NCBI RefSeq assembly: GCF_001591585.1
Contig: NZ_BCVE01000029.1
Location: 1 to 45,935, forward strand
Direction: 5' to 3'
DNA length: 45,935 nucleotides
Source of the DNA: Niallia circulans NBRC 13626
Lineage (GTDB): Bacteria > Bacillota > Bacilli > Bacillales > Cytobacillaceae
Shown here: one piece after another, positions 21,189 through 30,598 of the stretch
Layout: each line of letters opens with the position of its first letter
Position numbering within the stretch: position 1 is the stretch's first letter
Translations under genes and position numbers: made by a program
Notes under the pieces: generated by a model
Database searches by the model: none
What the model saw: only the letters and a program-made list of their open reading frames with translations
What the model was told of the DNA's origin: nothing

Positions 21189-22106
21189 ATGGCGAGAGCA
21201 AGAGATCCAAACAGAGATAAAGCGTATAATTTATGGAAAGAACGCAACGGAGAAATAACAAATAGAGAGATAGCAAATCAACTCGATATAGACGAGAAGA
21301 AAGTGGCTGTCTGGAAATCCCGTGATAAATGGGGACAGGATAACAAAGACAATGTTGTACAACAAAAAAAGAGTAAAACAAAGAATGTTGTACAACAAAA
21401 AGTAAAACAGCCTACTACGACAGAAGAGCTAACCGAAGATTTATCAATTGACAATTTCATAGACGATAGTGGATTGACCTTTAAACAAGGTCTTTTTTGT
21501 TTGTATTATGTTAGATCGTTTAATGCAACGCAATCAGCAATTAATGCAGGGTACTCACCAGCAACCGCACATGTACAAGGTCCAAGATTGTTATCAAATG
21601 TTAGAGTTAGAGAAGAAATCAAACGAATAAAGCAATCTATGGCCAATGAGCTGTTTATAGAGGGTGTAGATGTCCTGAATAAGATAATCAAAATAGCATT
21701 CTCGGATATAACAGACTTTCTTACTTTTGGTCAAAGAGAAGAGCCTATTATCGGTGCCTTCGGTCCTTTAACAGATGACAATGATAATCCGATAACGCAA
21801 GAAGTTAATTTCGTTGATTTCAAGCATTCTAATGTTGTAGATGGGACCTTAATAACAGAAGTGAAGCAAGGTAAAGAAGGTGTATCTATTAAACTTGAAG
21901 ATAGAAAGTGGGCGCTAGATAAGCTGCTTAAATATTTCGAGACATTACCTGAACATCAGAAGTCTAAATTACAAGAAGAAAAGATTAAAGCGGAGATTGA
22001 GAAAATCAGACTGGAAACGAAGATTGATGATATCGATTCATCTAAAACGGTTATCGTAACCAACGAGGATGAAATGAGGAAGGTTTTAGAAGATGAATCT
22101 AATTAA
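21189..22106 (+). CDS. terS: Terminase small subunit (XtmA-like)
   Basis: 305 residues, AAAGGAG upstream. Residues 1-50 (DPNRDKAYNLWKERNGEITNREIA... KKVAVWKSRDKW) are the phage-terminase N-terminal HTH. Residues 98-155 (FKQGLFCLYYVRSFNATQSAI..., NAGYSPATAHVQG) are the Terminase_2 domain. The C-terminus is helical and charged. It recognises the packaging site and hands DNA to the large subunit. 14-nt overlap with terL. Confidence 0.93.
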   Translation: MARARDPNRDKAYNLWKERNGEITNREIANQLDIDEKKVAVWKSRDKWGQDNKDNVVQQKKSKTKNVVQQKVKQPTTTEELTEDLSIDNFIDDSGLTFKQGLFCLYYVRSFNATQSAINAGYSPATAHVQGPRLLSNVRVREEIKRIKQSMANELFIEGVDVLNKIIKIAFSDITDFLTFGQREEPIIGAFGPLTDDNDNPITQEVNFVDFKHSNVVDGTLITEVKQGKEGVSIKLEDRKWALDKLLKYFETLPEHQKSKLQEEKIKAEIEKIRLETKIDDIDSSKTVIVTNEDEMRKVLEDESN

Positions 22107-23388
22107 GATAACCGACCTCATCAACAAGAACTTCTACTCTTTATGGTTGACTAAACAATCTCATATAATTGCTAAAGGCGGACGTTCTTCTATGAAATCG
22201 TCTGTAATTAGCTTAAAGCTTGTTACGGATTTCCTTAATGATCCATTGGGCAATGTTGTATGTTTAAGAAAAGTCGGTAAGTACTTATCAACTTCTATTT
22301 ACGAACAAATAAAATGGGCCATTTATATGCTAAAAGTAGAAGAGGAATTTTACTTTGGTAAGAGTCCATTAATGATAAAACATAAGGCAACAAATACAGC
22401 CTTTTACTTCTATGGTTGTGATGATCCAATGAAACTAAAGTCAGCAAAGATTGCTAAAGGTTATGTAATGGCATTGTGGTTTGAAGAAGCTGCCGAATTT
22501 GCTGGTGTTGAAGATATAGACATTGTAGAAGATACATTCATCCGTCAAGAGATTGAAGGAAAAGAGGTTAAGGTTTATTTTTCTTATAACCCGCCTAGAA
22601 ATCCGTATAGTTGGATTAATGAATGGTTAGATGGAAAGTCTTCTGATGATGATTATTTTATCCATCATTCAACATATCTTGATGATACAAAAGGTTTCCT
22701 ATCTGCCCAGATGATTAGGAAAATCGAGAAATACAAAGAAAATGATTATGATTACTGGCGCTGGATGTACAATGGAGAGGTAATAGGATTAGGTGAAATG
22801 GTATACAACATGAACCATTTCAAAAAGTTAAGCGAATTACCAACTAATGATGATATCTTAATGATTAGTACAGCATCCGATACAGGGCACCAAGTATCTG
22901 CTACAACTCACTTAGCTTTTGGTTTTACTAAGCGGAGAAACGTTATCTTATTAGATACCTGGTATTACAGTCCAGATAATAAGGTGGAAAAGAAAGCACC
23001 AAGTGAACTATCAAAGGATTATAAAGAATGGATTGATAAGATTCGAAAAGAATATCATCGTCCAATCGATAAAATGACTATTGATAGTGCAGAAGGAGCA
23101 TTAAGAAACCAAATATACAAAGATTATCACATTCGATTAAATCCGGTTGCTAAGAAAAAGAAAATCGACATGATTGATAATGTTCAAGACTTACTCTCTC
23201 AGGGTAGGTTTTTTTATTTGGACACAGACAATAACAAGATATTTATTGAAGAGCATAAAAAGTATCAATGGGATGCAGAGTCGAAAAAGACAGATGATCC
23301 GAAAGTTATTAAAGTAGATGACCATACTTGTGATGGATTCCAATACTTTGTTAACGATAATTTGAAAAAGTTAGGACTTAAATTTTAG
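22093..23388 (+). CDS. terL: Terminase large subunit (XtmB-like, Terminase_3)
   Basis: 431 residues. Walker-A-like IIAKGGRSSMKSSVIS (25-40) and Walker B YVMALWFEEAAEF (near 129-141) give the packaging ATPase. The C-terminal nuclease half contains ISTASDTGHQ, MTIDSAEGALRNQIYKDY and a KVDDHTCDGFQYFV end. Length normal for PBSX-type TerL. It cuts concatemeric DNA and pumps it into proheads through the portal encoded next. Confidence 0.95.
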   Translation: MNLIKITDLINKNFYSLWLTKQSHIIAKGGRSSMKSSVISLKLVTDFLNDPLGNVVCLRKVGKYLSTSIYEQIKWAIYMLKVEEEFYFGKSPLMIKHKATNTAFYFYGCDDPMKLKSAKIAKGYVMALWFEEAAEFAGVEDIDIVEDTFIRQEIEGKEVKVYFSYNPPRNPYSWINEWLDGKSSDDDYFIHHSTYLDDTKGFLSAQMIRKIEKYKENDYDYWRWMYNGEVIGLGEMVYNMNHFKKLSELPTNDDILMISTASDTGHQVSATTHLAFGFTKRRNVILLDTWYYSPDNKVEKKAPSELSKDYKEWIDKIRKEYHRPIDKMTIDSAEGALRNQIYKDYHIRLNPVAKKKKIDMIDNVQDLLSQGRFFYLDTDNNKIFIEEHKKYQWDAESKKTDDPKVIKVDDHTCDGFQYFVNDNLKKLGLKF

Positions 23389-23402
23389 TAGGCGGTGATT
23401 AA

Positions 23403-24893
23403 ATGTTTAAATCACTTATGAGCAAAGTAAAGGGGGTGTTGCAGAAAATGGGGATCGTTAAAACAGTAAAACAATTATCTGATATCAAAAACATTCCAGT
23501 AGATGACCAGTTTTATAAGTTGATAGAACAATGGAAAGCACTCTATCAAGGTTATTTTAGTGACTGGCATGACTTAACTTATCAAACAGTTAATGGACCT
23601 AAAAAACGTCGTATGGCATCCTTAAATATGCCGAAAGTGGTATCTCAAGAGATGGCGTCCCTAATCTTTAATGAACGATGTGAAATCAATATCTCGGATG
23701 AAAGATTGTCAAAAGAAATTAAAAAGATCATGAAGGAAAACAAATTTGTCAAAACCTTTCAAGATTATCTAGAGTTTCAATTTGCTCTTGGCGGGATGAT
23801 TATTAAACCATATGTTGAAGATGGTCAAATAAAGCTTTCCTATGTCACTGCCGATTGCTTTATCCCTGTTAGTTGGGATAACAAAGGTATTCATGAAGCG
23901 GTATTTTTAAATGAAATCCGTAAAGGAGACAAGAAATACACTCACTTAGAGTGGCACTTATGGGATAAAAAAGTATACATCATTAAAAACGAACTTTTTG
24001 TATCTGATAAGAACTCTGGTGAGGTTGGCAAGAAAGTACCTTTAGCGACTTTATTCCCTGATTTGGCAGAAGAGGTAAGGATAGAAAATTTAAAGCGCTC
24101 GTGCTTTGTTTATTTTAAGCCAAACCTTGCTAATAACATTGACATGACAAGCCCTTTAGGAATACCGTTGTTTGCTAACGCACTTGATACACTTCATTCA
24201 ATTGATATAGCATTTGATTCCTTTCAACGAGAATTTCGTCTAGGGAGAAGAAGAATTCTAGTTCCTACTACTGCAGTAAAAGTAGTAATCGATGAAAATG
24301 GGAATGCGCAACGTTATTTCGATGCAGATGATGAAGTTTATCAAGCGATGGATTTTGGTGATATGGATGCTAATAAAATCCATGATAATACGGTTGAGAT
24401 CAGAGCAGAGGAACATATAGCAGCAATTAACGCACAATTAGATTTATTATCTATGCAAACAGGGTTTAGCGGTGGCACGTTTAACTTCGATGGAAAAAGC
24501 GTAAAGACTGCAACAGAGGTTGTAAGTGAAAACAGTAAGACATTTAAATCAAAACAATCTCATGAAAATATTCTTGAAGCTGGAATAACTGAATTGGTTG
24601 AGGTTATTGTACAATTAGCAGAATTATATAAACTGTTTAATCGACCAGCAGATGGATGGGAAGTAACAGTAACTTTTGATGATTCGATTGCCGAAGATCA
24701 GAATGCTGAAATTGCCAAACAGATACAGCTTGTCACTAATAAGCTTAATTCTCGAAAGCGAGCAATCATGAAGTTGCATGGATTAACAGAAGAAGAAGCA
24801 GAGCAACTAATACAAGAAATAGCAGAGGAGAATCAAACAGCTACAGCAGAAGCGATTGACTTCTTTGGTATGAGTAGGGCTGATGCAGAATGA
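23403..24893 (+). CDS. Portal protein (A118 type)
   Basis: 496 residues. The N-terminal SDWHDLTYQTVNGPKKRRMASLNMPK and VSQEMASLIFNERCEI match the A118-family portal. LSMQTGFSGGTFNFDGKSVKTATEV (348-372) is a further hallmark, and the C-terminus is an acidic helix. It forms the dodecameric channel at the capsid vertex, docking terminase and connectors. Follows terL with a 14-bp gap and overlaps the next gene by ATGA. Confidence 0.92.
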   Translation: MFKSLMSKVKGVLQKMGIVKTVKQLSDIKNIPVDDQFYKLIEQWKALYQGYFSDWHDLTYQTVNGPKKRRMASLNMPKVVSQEMASLIFNERCEINISDERLSKEIKKIMKENKFVKTFQDYLEFQFALGGMIIKPYVEDGQIKLSYVTADCFIPVSWDNKGIHEAVFLNEIRKGDKKYTHLEWHLWDKKVYIIKNELFVSDKNSGEVGKKVPLATLFPDLAEEVRIENLKRSCFVYFKPNLANNIDMTSPLGIPLFANALDTLHSIDIAFDSFQREFRLGRRRILVPTTAVKVVIDENGNAQRYFDADDEVYQAMDFGDMDANKIHDNTVEIRAEEHIAAINAQLDLLSMQTGFSGGTFNFDGKSVKTATEVVSENSKTFKSKQSHENILEAGITELVEVIVQLAELYKLFNRPADGWEVTVTFDDSIAEDQNAEIAKQIQLVTNKLNSRKRAIMKLHGLTEEEAEQLIQEIAEENQTATAEAIDFFGMSRADAE

Positions 24894-25987
24894 ATCCAAG
24901 TTTAAATCAAAAATTAGCGCAACCCACAATAGATGTTTATTTAGCTATTGAAGAGCAACTCTTAATTAATCTTGCTAAGCGGCTGAAAAAGAATAAATAT
25001 TTGCTGGATGATATTCAAGCTTGGGAAGTGGCCAATTTATTAGAAGTTGGTTCTTTGTCCCAAGAAAATATTATCACTATTGCTAAATATAGCGGGCTAG
25101 CAATCGATGAAATTACTAAGCTACTTCAAGAAGCGGGATATTATGCTGTTAATGGAGTAGATAAAGACTTGCAGGAAGCGGTAAGACAAGGTTTTATTAT
25201 TATGCCAAAAACAGAGCCACAAACTAACATACATCCCATATTATTGAGCTATCAGCAACAAGCGATCAACACTTTTAATTTAATAAATACAACCATGCTA
25301 GAACAATCACAACAAATCTATATTGATACTTTAAACAAGACAGTAGGGAAAGTATTAACTGGCACCATAACACCTCAACAGGCACTTAGAGAAACTGTGA
25401 ATGAGTGGTCTGAGAAAGGCATACCAGCATTAATAGATAAAGCTGGGAAACAATGGTCAACAGAAGCATATGTAAGTACTGTCACTAGATCGTTAAGTAA
25501 TAATGTTGCTAATACTATGCAAGATAATCGCATGGATGAATATGGTGTAGACTTGATTGAAGTCTCAGCACATATGGGAGCAAGACCACGTTGTGCGCCT
25601 TACCAAGGCGAGATATATTCTCGGAGTGGTAAACATCCTAAGTATTCGCCGTTATCTCGAACTAGTTATGGAGAAATTGCAGGGCTTAGAGGAATAAACT
25701 GTGGACATATTTTCTATCCGTTTATTGAAGGGTTTTCTAGAAAAAGATCTGTACAGATTAACGATGAGCAAAACGATATTGCTTACAAACTGTCTCAAAA
25801 ACAAAGGTACTTAGAAAGGCAGATTCGCTATGCCAAACGTGATCTAAATATCATGGGTGTAATGGGAGATGAAGTGGGGATAAAAGCAGCTAAAGCACTT
25901 GTGAGAGCTAGACAAGAGAATATGCGTAAATTCATAAAAGAAACAGGAAGAACAAGAAGACGTAATCGAGAGCAATTAGCTATATAA
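24890..25987 (+). CDS. Phage minor capsid protein 2 family
   Basis: 365 residues, matching the Phage_min_cap2 family found after A118-type portals. The N-terminal half is helical (TIDVYLAIEEQLLINLAKRL). VSAHMGARPRCAPYQGEIYSRSG and GLRGINCGHIFYPFIEG (228-280) are the conserved block with its Cys/His residues, related to the Mu gpF-like head-morphogenesis domain. Located inside the head near the portal. Start overlaps the portal stop. Confidence 0.9.
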   Translation: MNPSLNQKLAQPTIDVYLAIEEQLLINLAKRLKKNKYLLDDIQAWEVANLLEVGSLSQENIITIAKYSGLAIDEITKLLQEAGYYAVNGVDKDLQEAVRQGFIIMPKTEPQTNIHPILLSYQQQAINTFNLINTTMLEQSQQIYIDTLNKTVGKVLTGTITPQQALRETVNEWSEKGIPALIDKAGKQWSTEAYVSTVTRSLSNNVANTMQDNRMDEYGVDLIEVSAHMGARPRCAPYQGEIYSRSGKHPKYSPLSRTSYGEIAGLRGINCGHIFYPFIEGFSRKRSVQINDEQNDIAYKLSQKQRYLERQIRYAKRDLNIMGVMGDEVGIKAAKALVRARQENMRKFIKETGRTRRRNREQLAI

Positions 25988-25990
25988 ACA

Positions 25991-26012
25991 AAAATAGACC
26001 CGAATATGGGTC
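25991..26012 (-). terminator. Terminator of zinc-ribbon gene
   Basis: GACCC-GAATAT-GGGTC stem overlapping the stop codon. On the minus strand it is followed by TATTTTTG. Confidence 0.6.
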
Positions 26013-26190
26013 AAATAGTTTTCTTCATACCACATTTACGACATTCTCTTAGAAAGACGTAATTTTTAACTGAGCTTTTAAATTGAGCATTACCGCAGTT
26101 ATCGCAGATTCCTGCTTGCACATCTGGATATTCTCTGTAGTCATAAATTATTGATGTGTCGTAACCTTTGTAGTTATTTTCATCTGACAT
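26011..26190 (-). CDS. Zinc-ribbon microprotein inserted in head operon
   Basis: 59 residues from the ATG at 26190, 5 nt after AGGTGA; the GTG three codons earlier overlaps that site. ICDNCGN and CRKCGMKK, 21 residues apart, form a four-Cys zinc ribbon at the C-terminal half. It is reverse-oriented between the minor capsid and scaffold genes with its own terminator, so it can be expressed in the lysogen. Function unknown. Confidence 0.65.
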   Translation of the reverse strand: MSDENNYKGYDTSIIYDYREYPDVQAGICDNCGNAQFKSSVKNYVFLRECRKCGMKKTI

Positions 26191-26342
26191 AGCGTTCACC
26201 TAGATATATTTATTTTTGACAACTGAATTATTATACAACAACTAAACGCTTCTTACTATGAGGTGTTTTTTCTTTGTCCTTTTATCTGTAGTGGACACGA
26301 TAAATCAAACAGAAGTTTAATACCCACATGGGAGGTCTATAT

Positions 26343-27005
26343 ATGAATCTTTTAAAAAAATCCGATCAAGCGGTGAAACTTGAAGACAACTTATTACAAT
26401 TAGATTTACAATTCTATGCTGAAAATGACGTACCACCAGGAGATAATCCTCCTGAAGATACGCCACTAAATGACTCACCTACAGTTGACAAGCCTGAAGA
26501 CACGCCACCAGCAAAGACATTTACACAAGAAGATGTAAATAACCTTGTTGCAAAGGAAGCGAAGAAGGCACAAGAAAAGCTTTTAAAGCAACTTGGGGTC
26601 GAGGATTTTAACAATGCTAAAGAGGGGCTTACCAAGTTCAAAGAATGGCAAGAGTCACAAAAGACTGAAGCGGAAAAGCAAGCAGAGAGATTAAAAGAGC
26701 TAGAGGCTAACTACTCAAATACAAGCAATGAGAATGCTATTTTGAAAGCACAAATTAGTGCTATGAAAGCTGGTGTCCTTGCTGAATCGGTCGAAGATGT
26801 AGTTACGCTTGCTAAAACAATGGTAAGTGATGATTTAGACATGGATGCTGCTATTGCAAAGGTAGTTGAGAAGTATCCTCATTTTGCGCAGAAACAAGAG
26901 AAAGTAGATGAGCCTAAGCCATCTTTCTCTCTTGGAAAGCATGAAAAACAACCATCATCTGAAATGGATGCTTGGTTAGAAGCATTTGGAGTTAAAAAAC
27001 AATAA
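26343..27005 (+). CDS. Capsid scaffolding protein (DUF4355-like)
   Basis: 220 residues from the ATG at 26343, after GGGAGGT; an upstream ATG at 26328 lies before that site. A Pro/Asp/Thr-rich linker (31-65) is followed by a long charged coiled coil (AKEAKKAQEKLLKQL, then KFKEWQESQKTEAEKQAERL...) and a C-terminal basic patch, typical of phage scaffolds. Placed directly before the major capsid gene. Guides prohead assembly and leaves before packaging. The 128-bp gap upstream (26191-26342) probably carries its leader. Confidence 0.85.
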   Translation: MNLLKKSDQAVKLEDNLLQLDLQFYAENDVPPGDNPPEDTPLNDSPTVDKPEDTPPAKTFTQEDVNNLVAKEAKKAQEKLLKQLGVEDFNNAKEGLTKFKEWQESQKTEAEKQAERLKELEANYSNTSNENAILKAQISAMKAGVLAESVEDVVTLAKTMVSDDLDMDAAIAKVVEKYPHFAQKQEKVDEPKPSFSLGKHEKQPSSEMDAWLEAFGVKKQ

Positions 27006-27024
27006 ATTAAATGGAGTGATATGA

Positions 27025-27930
27025 ATGCCAGTAAATTACGCTGAACAATACCAACAAGCTGTACAACAAGCATACTTTGGAGGTCTTTACTTCCGAGATT
27101 TATACGAAACACCAAATAACCAGAACATTAAATGGACTGGTGCTAAAACGATTCAAATTCCAAGAATCACAGTAGGTGGTTTTATTGATGTTGATAGAGA
27201 TGTAGCTAGCAATTTTGCACGTCGTGCAGATAATGATTGGGAACCTAAGACATTAGCACATGATCGTGAATTCCCAATGTTTGTAGATCCACAAGACGTA
27301 GATGAAACCAACACAGTATTGTCTATCGCTAATATCACAAGAGTATTTAACACAGAGCAAAAAATCCCAGAGATGGATAAATACTTAGCATCTAAACTTT
27401 ATAGTGAGTATACAAACTATGGAGGACAAGCTCTAACAGAAGAATTAACGGTAGATAACATTCTCACTATTTTTGATCAAATGATGGAAGACATGGATGA
27501 AGCGGAAGTACCACAAGAAGGTCGTAAACTATACGTTACTTCTCCAGTAAAAACGTTATTGAAAAATGCTGAAAAAATCCAACGAAGCATGGACATTAAA
27601 GGATCAGCAGCAAACGATGCTAATAGAAATCTTCGTTCATTAGATGAGGTTACAATTATTTCTGTTCCAACTTCTCGAATGAAGACAGCTTATAACTTTA
27701 CAAGTGGTGCGGTCCCAGCTACTGGAGCAGGACAAATCAATATGATTTTAATTCATCCATCAGCAATTATCACACCACAAAAATATGATTTCGTGGACCT
27801 TGCTGCACCAAGTGCAACAACTGGTGGTAAGTACTACTACTTCGAGCGTAAATATTGGGATGTGTTCTTATTCGAAAAGAAAGTACCTGGTGTTAAAATC
27901 CACGTTACAGAGGCAGGAACAGGGGCTTAA
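27025..27930 (+). CDS. Major capsid protein
   Basis: 301 residues, AATGGAGTGAT site. The A118-like coat is recognised by order and sequence: YAEQYQQAVQQAYFGGLYF, IPRITVGGFIDVDRD, KLYVTSPVKTLLKNAEKIQR and LIHPSAIITPQKYDFVDLAAP. No cleavable N-terminal delta domain is obvious, in line with a separate scaffold. HK97-fold expected. A hairpin overlaps the stop codon (27918-27940). Confidence 0.92.
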   Translation: MPVNYAEQYQQAVQQAYFGGLYFRDLYETPNNQNIKWTGAKTIQIPRITVGGFIDVDRDVASNFARRADNDWEPKTLAHDREFPMFVDPQDVDETNTVLSIANITRVFNTEQKIPEMDKYLASKLYSEYTNYGGQALTEELTVDNILTIFDQMMEDMDEAEVPQEGRKLYVTSPVKTLLKNAEKIQRSMDIKGSAANDANRNLRSLDEVTIISVPTSRMKTAYNFTSGAVPATGAGQINMILIHPSAIITPQKYDFVDLAAPSATTGGKYYYFERKYWDVFLFEKKVPGVKIHVTEAGTGA

Positions 27931-27940
27931 TGCCCTTGTT
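27918..27940 (+). terminator. Attenuator-like hairpin after capsid gene
   Basis: AACAGGGGC/GCCCTTGTT 9-bp stem (one G-T wobble) with loop TTAAT, overlapping the stop codon. No long T run. Could tune the high capsid/low downstream mRNA ratio. Confidence 0.5.
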
Positions 27941-27964
27941 ACTTAATTAAATGGAGGTAATCAA

Positions 27965-28261
27965 ATGGGACAAGTAACAGTAAGAAAAAACAATAAAGTG
28001 TTAAATATTGAAGATACTCGGTTAGAAAGTTATTTAGTGCAAGGATTTGATCAAATTGATAAAGAGGGAAGGATAGTAACTAAAGCTACTGGTGGTAAAT
28101 CAGTTTCTTTAGCTGAATATAATAAAGTTGTTGAGGAATTAGAATTATTAAAAAGTAATGGTGCTGCCAAAGAATTAGAAGAGGCGAAAAAGGAAATCAG
28201 AGTATTAAAAACAGAAAACACAAAGTTAAAGAAGGCTTTAGAAGAAAAAGCTGGTGAATAA
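27965..28261 (+). CDS. Small coiled-coil head protein
   Basis: 98 residues, ATGGAGGT site. A short strand region (VTVRKNNKVLNIEDTRLESYLVQGFDQI) is followed by a coiled coil (EYNKVVEELELLKSNGAAKELEEAKKEI...). Commonly found directly after the capsid gene in this phage type. Possibly a head decoration or assembly aid, unproven. Its TAA overlaps the next ATG. Confidence 0.7.
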   Translation: MGQVTVRKNNKVLNIEDTRLESYLVQGFDQIDKEGRIVTKATGGKSVSLAEYNKVVEELELLKSNGAAKELEEAKKEIRVLKTENTKLKKALEEKAGE

Positions 28262-28263
28262 TG

Positions 28264-28662
28264 ATGGCTTACATTGATAAGCAGTATTATGATGATGTCT
28301 ATAAAGGAACAGAAGTGGACGAAGTAACTTTCAATAGATTATCAGAAAGAGGAAGCGAAATTGTTGATGAAATAACAGGATATAAGTTAAAACAAGCCTT
28401 CCCATTCGATAAATTAAACGCATTCTTTAAAGAACAAGTAAAAAAAGCTACTGCTGCACAAGTGGAATACATGATTCTGCAAGGTGAAGGAGTAGAACAT
28501 GGTGATTCAGACATTTCCAGCGTCACTATTGGAAAGTTTAACTATTCCGAAGGGCAAAACCCTACTAGGTTAACAAGAGAGCAATTACGTACGTCTCCTG
28601 CAGTTATAAGCTATTTAAAACCAACAGGGTTACTCTATAATGGGATTGATGTAAATGGCTAA
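28264..28662 (+). CDS. Head-tail connector (adaptor)
   Basis: 132 residues. Two adjacent ATGs (28261, 28264); the second is better spaced to GGTGA. The helical fold with DKQYYDDVYKGTEVDEVTFNRLSERGSEIVDEITGY and the VKKATAAQVEYMILQGE helix fits gp6/YqbG-type DNA-packaging adaptors. It attaches below the portal. Overlaps the next gene by 8 nt. Confidence 0.8.
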   Translation: MAYIDKQYYDDVYKGTEVDEVTFNRLSERGSEIVDEITGYKLKQAFPFDKLNAFFKEQVKKATAAQVEYMILQGEGVEHGDSDISSVTIGKFNYSEGQNPTRLTREQLRTSPAVISYLKPTGLLYNGIDVNG

Positions 28663-28996
28663 AGTTAAACCAATTCCTAAAAAGTTATTGATCCACACAA
28701 TTGAATACGAAGAATTTGTAAGAGATGGCTCCTTTGGTGAAGAATTTGCACCAACTGAGACCATCTCTTTTGTGTTGGTGCAACCATCTAGCAAGTTGCG
28801 AAGGGATGGTAATGGAGAAGAAGTCCAAACGCTTGGAGTTATCTTTTTAGACGCGATGAACACACCAAATTTTAAGCCTTTGAAAGAAAAGTCCAAGGTT
28901 AGATTTAAAGAAAAGGATTATCGAGTTATTCAATGCGATAGCTTATATGCATTAGATCCAGATATACCCCACCATTATGAGGTGAATTTGATATGA
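28655..28996 (+). CDS. Head closure protein (Minor_capsid_1 family)
   Basis: 113 residues. KLLIHTIEYEEFVRDGSFGEEF, ISFVLVQPSSKLRRDGNGEE and IFLDAMNT are the conserved strands of Minor_capsid_1, a stopper/head-completion protein in A118-like phages. Overlaps both neighbours (8 nt upstream, ATGA downstream), part of a tight connector operon. Confidence 0.85.
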   Translation: MAKVKPIPKKLLIHTIEYEEFVRDGSFGEEFAPTETISFVLVQPSSKLRRDGNGEEVQTLGVIFLDAMNTPNFKPLKEKSKVRFKEKDYRVIQCDSLYALDPDIPHHYEVNLI

Positions 28997-29343
28997 GTAG
29001 GGTAAGAATTCGAACTAATTTAAACGGTATAGCTAGACAAATATCAAGAGCAAAAGAAAGAACCCAATACGCACTGGATAATCAGATTTTAAAAGACGAT
29101 AACGAATTTATTCCTGCAGACACATGGAATTTACGTGATTCCTCCATACGTGGTTCTATTATTGGGCAAGGAATATTGCAATGGTCAACCCCATACGCAA
29201 GGAATCTTTACTACAACCCACAATACAACTTTTCTTTGGAGAAGAATCCTAAAGCGGGTGGTCTATGGCATGAACGTGCTAAAGCAGCATATGGAGATGA
29301 CTGGACTAGACTTGCGCAAAGAGAAATGGAAGATAACCTATGA
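28993..29343 (+). CDS. Minor_capsid_2 family protein
   Basis: 116 residues. NQILKDDNEFIPADTWNLRDSS, GILQWSTPYARNLYYNPQYNFS and KNPKAGGLWHERAKA are the family hallmarks (HK97-gp10-like tail component in function). Placed between head-closure and tail-terminator genes, with ATGA overlap on both sides. Confidence 0.88.
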   Translation: MSRVRIRTNLNGIARQISRAKERTQYALDNQILKDDNEFIPADTWNLRDSSIRGSIIGQGILQWSTPYARNLYYNPQYNFSLEKNPKAGGLWHERAKAAYGDDWTRLAQREMEDNL

Positions 29344-29732
29344 CAATGGACTTTTTAGAGAGATTAGTATATTTATTAGACGCCCAAAAGTATTACTCAA
29401 CGGTGCTATCTCCTATTCTTGGGACCGGAAATAGCATTGCAGTGACAACTTTACCTTCAAGAACTTATCAATACTACATGGATGGATCATATAGCCAAGG
29501 ATATGCTTTCCAAATCAGCACTAAGCACGATCAACAATTAGTTGCTTATAATACATGCCAATTGATTGTTGATTTTTTAAAGGCTAGAAAGTCTATACCT
29601 AGTGAAAACAACTCATATGAATTCGAAGGAATAGACATACAAACAAGCCCAAACCTTCTTATGAAGGATGATAAGTATTACATTTTCACAGCGCAATTAA
29701 GCGCAAATTTACTAGTTTACAAGGGGGATTAA
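29340..29732 (+). CDS. Tail terminator-like protein (Minor_capsid_3 family)
   Basis: 130 residues. MDGSYSQGYAFQISTKHDQQLVAYNTCQLIVDFL and IDIQTSPNLLMKDDKYYIFTAQLSANLLVYKG match Minor_capsid_3, which caps the tail tube at the head side. Two bp separate it from the tail-tube gene. Confidence 0.88.
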   Translation: MTMDFLERLVYLLDAQKYYSTVLSPILGTGNSIAVTTLPSRTYQYYMDGSYSQGYAFQISTKHDQQLVAYNTCQLIVDFLKARKSIPSENNSYEFEGIDIQTSPNLLMKDDKYYIFTAQLSANLLVYKGD

Positions 29733-29734
29733 CA

Positions 29735-30187
29735 ATGCCATTTCATTTAAACTATTTGACTACCTATAAAATCGGTGAAACAAAAGAAGAACTATTACCA
29801 TTAGCTGCAGGTATCTCTACTGTTGATCCATCAAATGAGGAATCTACGGAAGAATACAGCTATTATGATGGAGCCGGCGGAACAGAAACAGAAACTACTG
29901 GATTAACATCATCTTATGCATTCAGTGGTAACCGTAAATATGCTGACGATCCAGCACAAGAACTAATTAGAAACAAATTATTTACGCTTGGTCAAGGTCG
30001 AGAAGTGTATTTTCAAGTAACAGAGCCGGATGGACGTGTAATTGAAGGTCCAGCAACATTACAAGATATCACTCCTCATGGTGGAGATGCGAATGCTCGT
30101 GCAACCTTTGAATTTACAGTTACGTTTAAAGGTCTTCCAACTGATACAAAGCCTGGTGAAACAGGAACACAAACAACAGAAGAATAA
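29735..30187 (+). CDS. Major tail tube protein
   Basis: 150 residues. Strand-rich sequence with GISTVDPSNEESTEEYSYYDGAGGTETETT and RVIEGPATLQDITPHGGDANARATFEFTVTFKG is typical of siphovirus tail-tube subunits (PBSX XkdM/lambda-V fold class). AAGGGGGATT ribosome site. It polymerises on the tape measure protein. The C-terminus is Thr/Glu-rich and flexible. Confidence 0.88.
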   Translation: MPFHLNYLTTYKIGETKEELLPLAAGISTVDPSNEESTEEYSYYDGAGGTETETTGLTSSYAFSGNRKYADDPAQELIRNKLFTLGQGREVYFQVTEPDGRVIEGPATLQDITPHGGDANARATFEFTVTFKGLPTDTKPGETGTQTTEE

Positions 30188-30201
30188 TTAGGAGGTAACA
30201 T

Positions 30202-30585
30202 ATGTCTATTAATATTAATTTAAGTAACCAATCCATTATCCCCGTGAGATTCGGGGAGTTTGATTTTAATGTAGATATCTCGGATGCCGGGAAAGAAAAG
30301 CTAATGGGATTAATCGAAGAATTTGAAAATCGAAATACAGATATCGTTGAGGTAAAAGATAAAGAATCATTTGCTAAAGCGATTGAAGAAACCAAATCTA
30401 TTTTAAAAAGCATCTATGATCCATTATTCGGGGAAGGTTCATTTGATAAGATTTATAACAAGTATCCAGATGTAACTTTGCTGTCTAATAGCTTTATAGA
30501 CGTTGCAAATGGTGTAATGGCCGAGTACGAAAAACGTACAAGACGAGAACAAAAAGATAATTATGTAGCAAATCTAAAAAAGTAA
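30202..30585 (+). CDS. Tail assembly chaperone, first gene
   Basis: 127 residues, AGGAGGTAAC site. FGEFDFNVDISDAGKEKLMGLIEEFE and IYDPLFGEGSFDKIYNKYPDVTLLSNSF match the tail assembly chaperone found before Gp15. It ends CTA AAA AAG TAA. The A-AAA-AAG run is slippery, but the shifted frame closes after three codons, so no long fusion is made. Confidence 0.82.
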   Translation: MSININLSNQSIIPVRFGEFDFNVDISDAGKEKLMGLIEEFENRNTDIVEVKDKESFAKAIEETKSILKSIYDPLFGEGSFDKIYNKYPDVTLLSNSFIDVANGVMAEYEKRTRREQKDNYVANLKK

Positions 30586-30598
30586 GTAGGTGAGGGCA

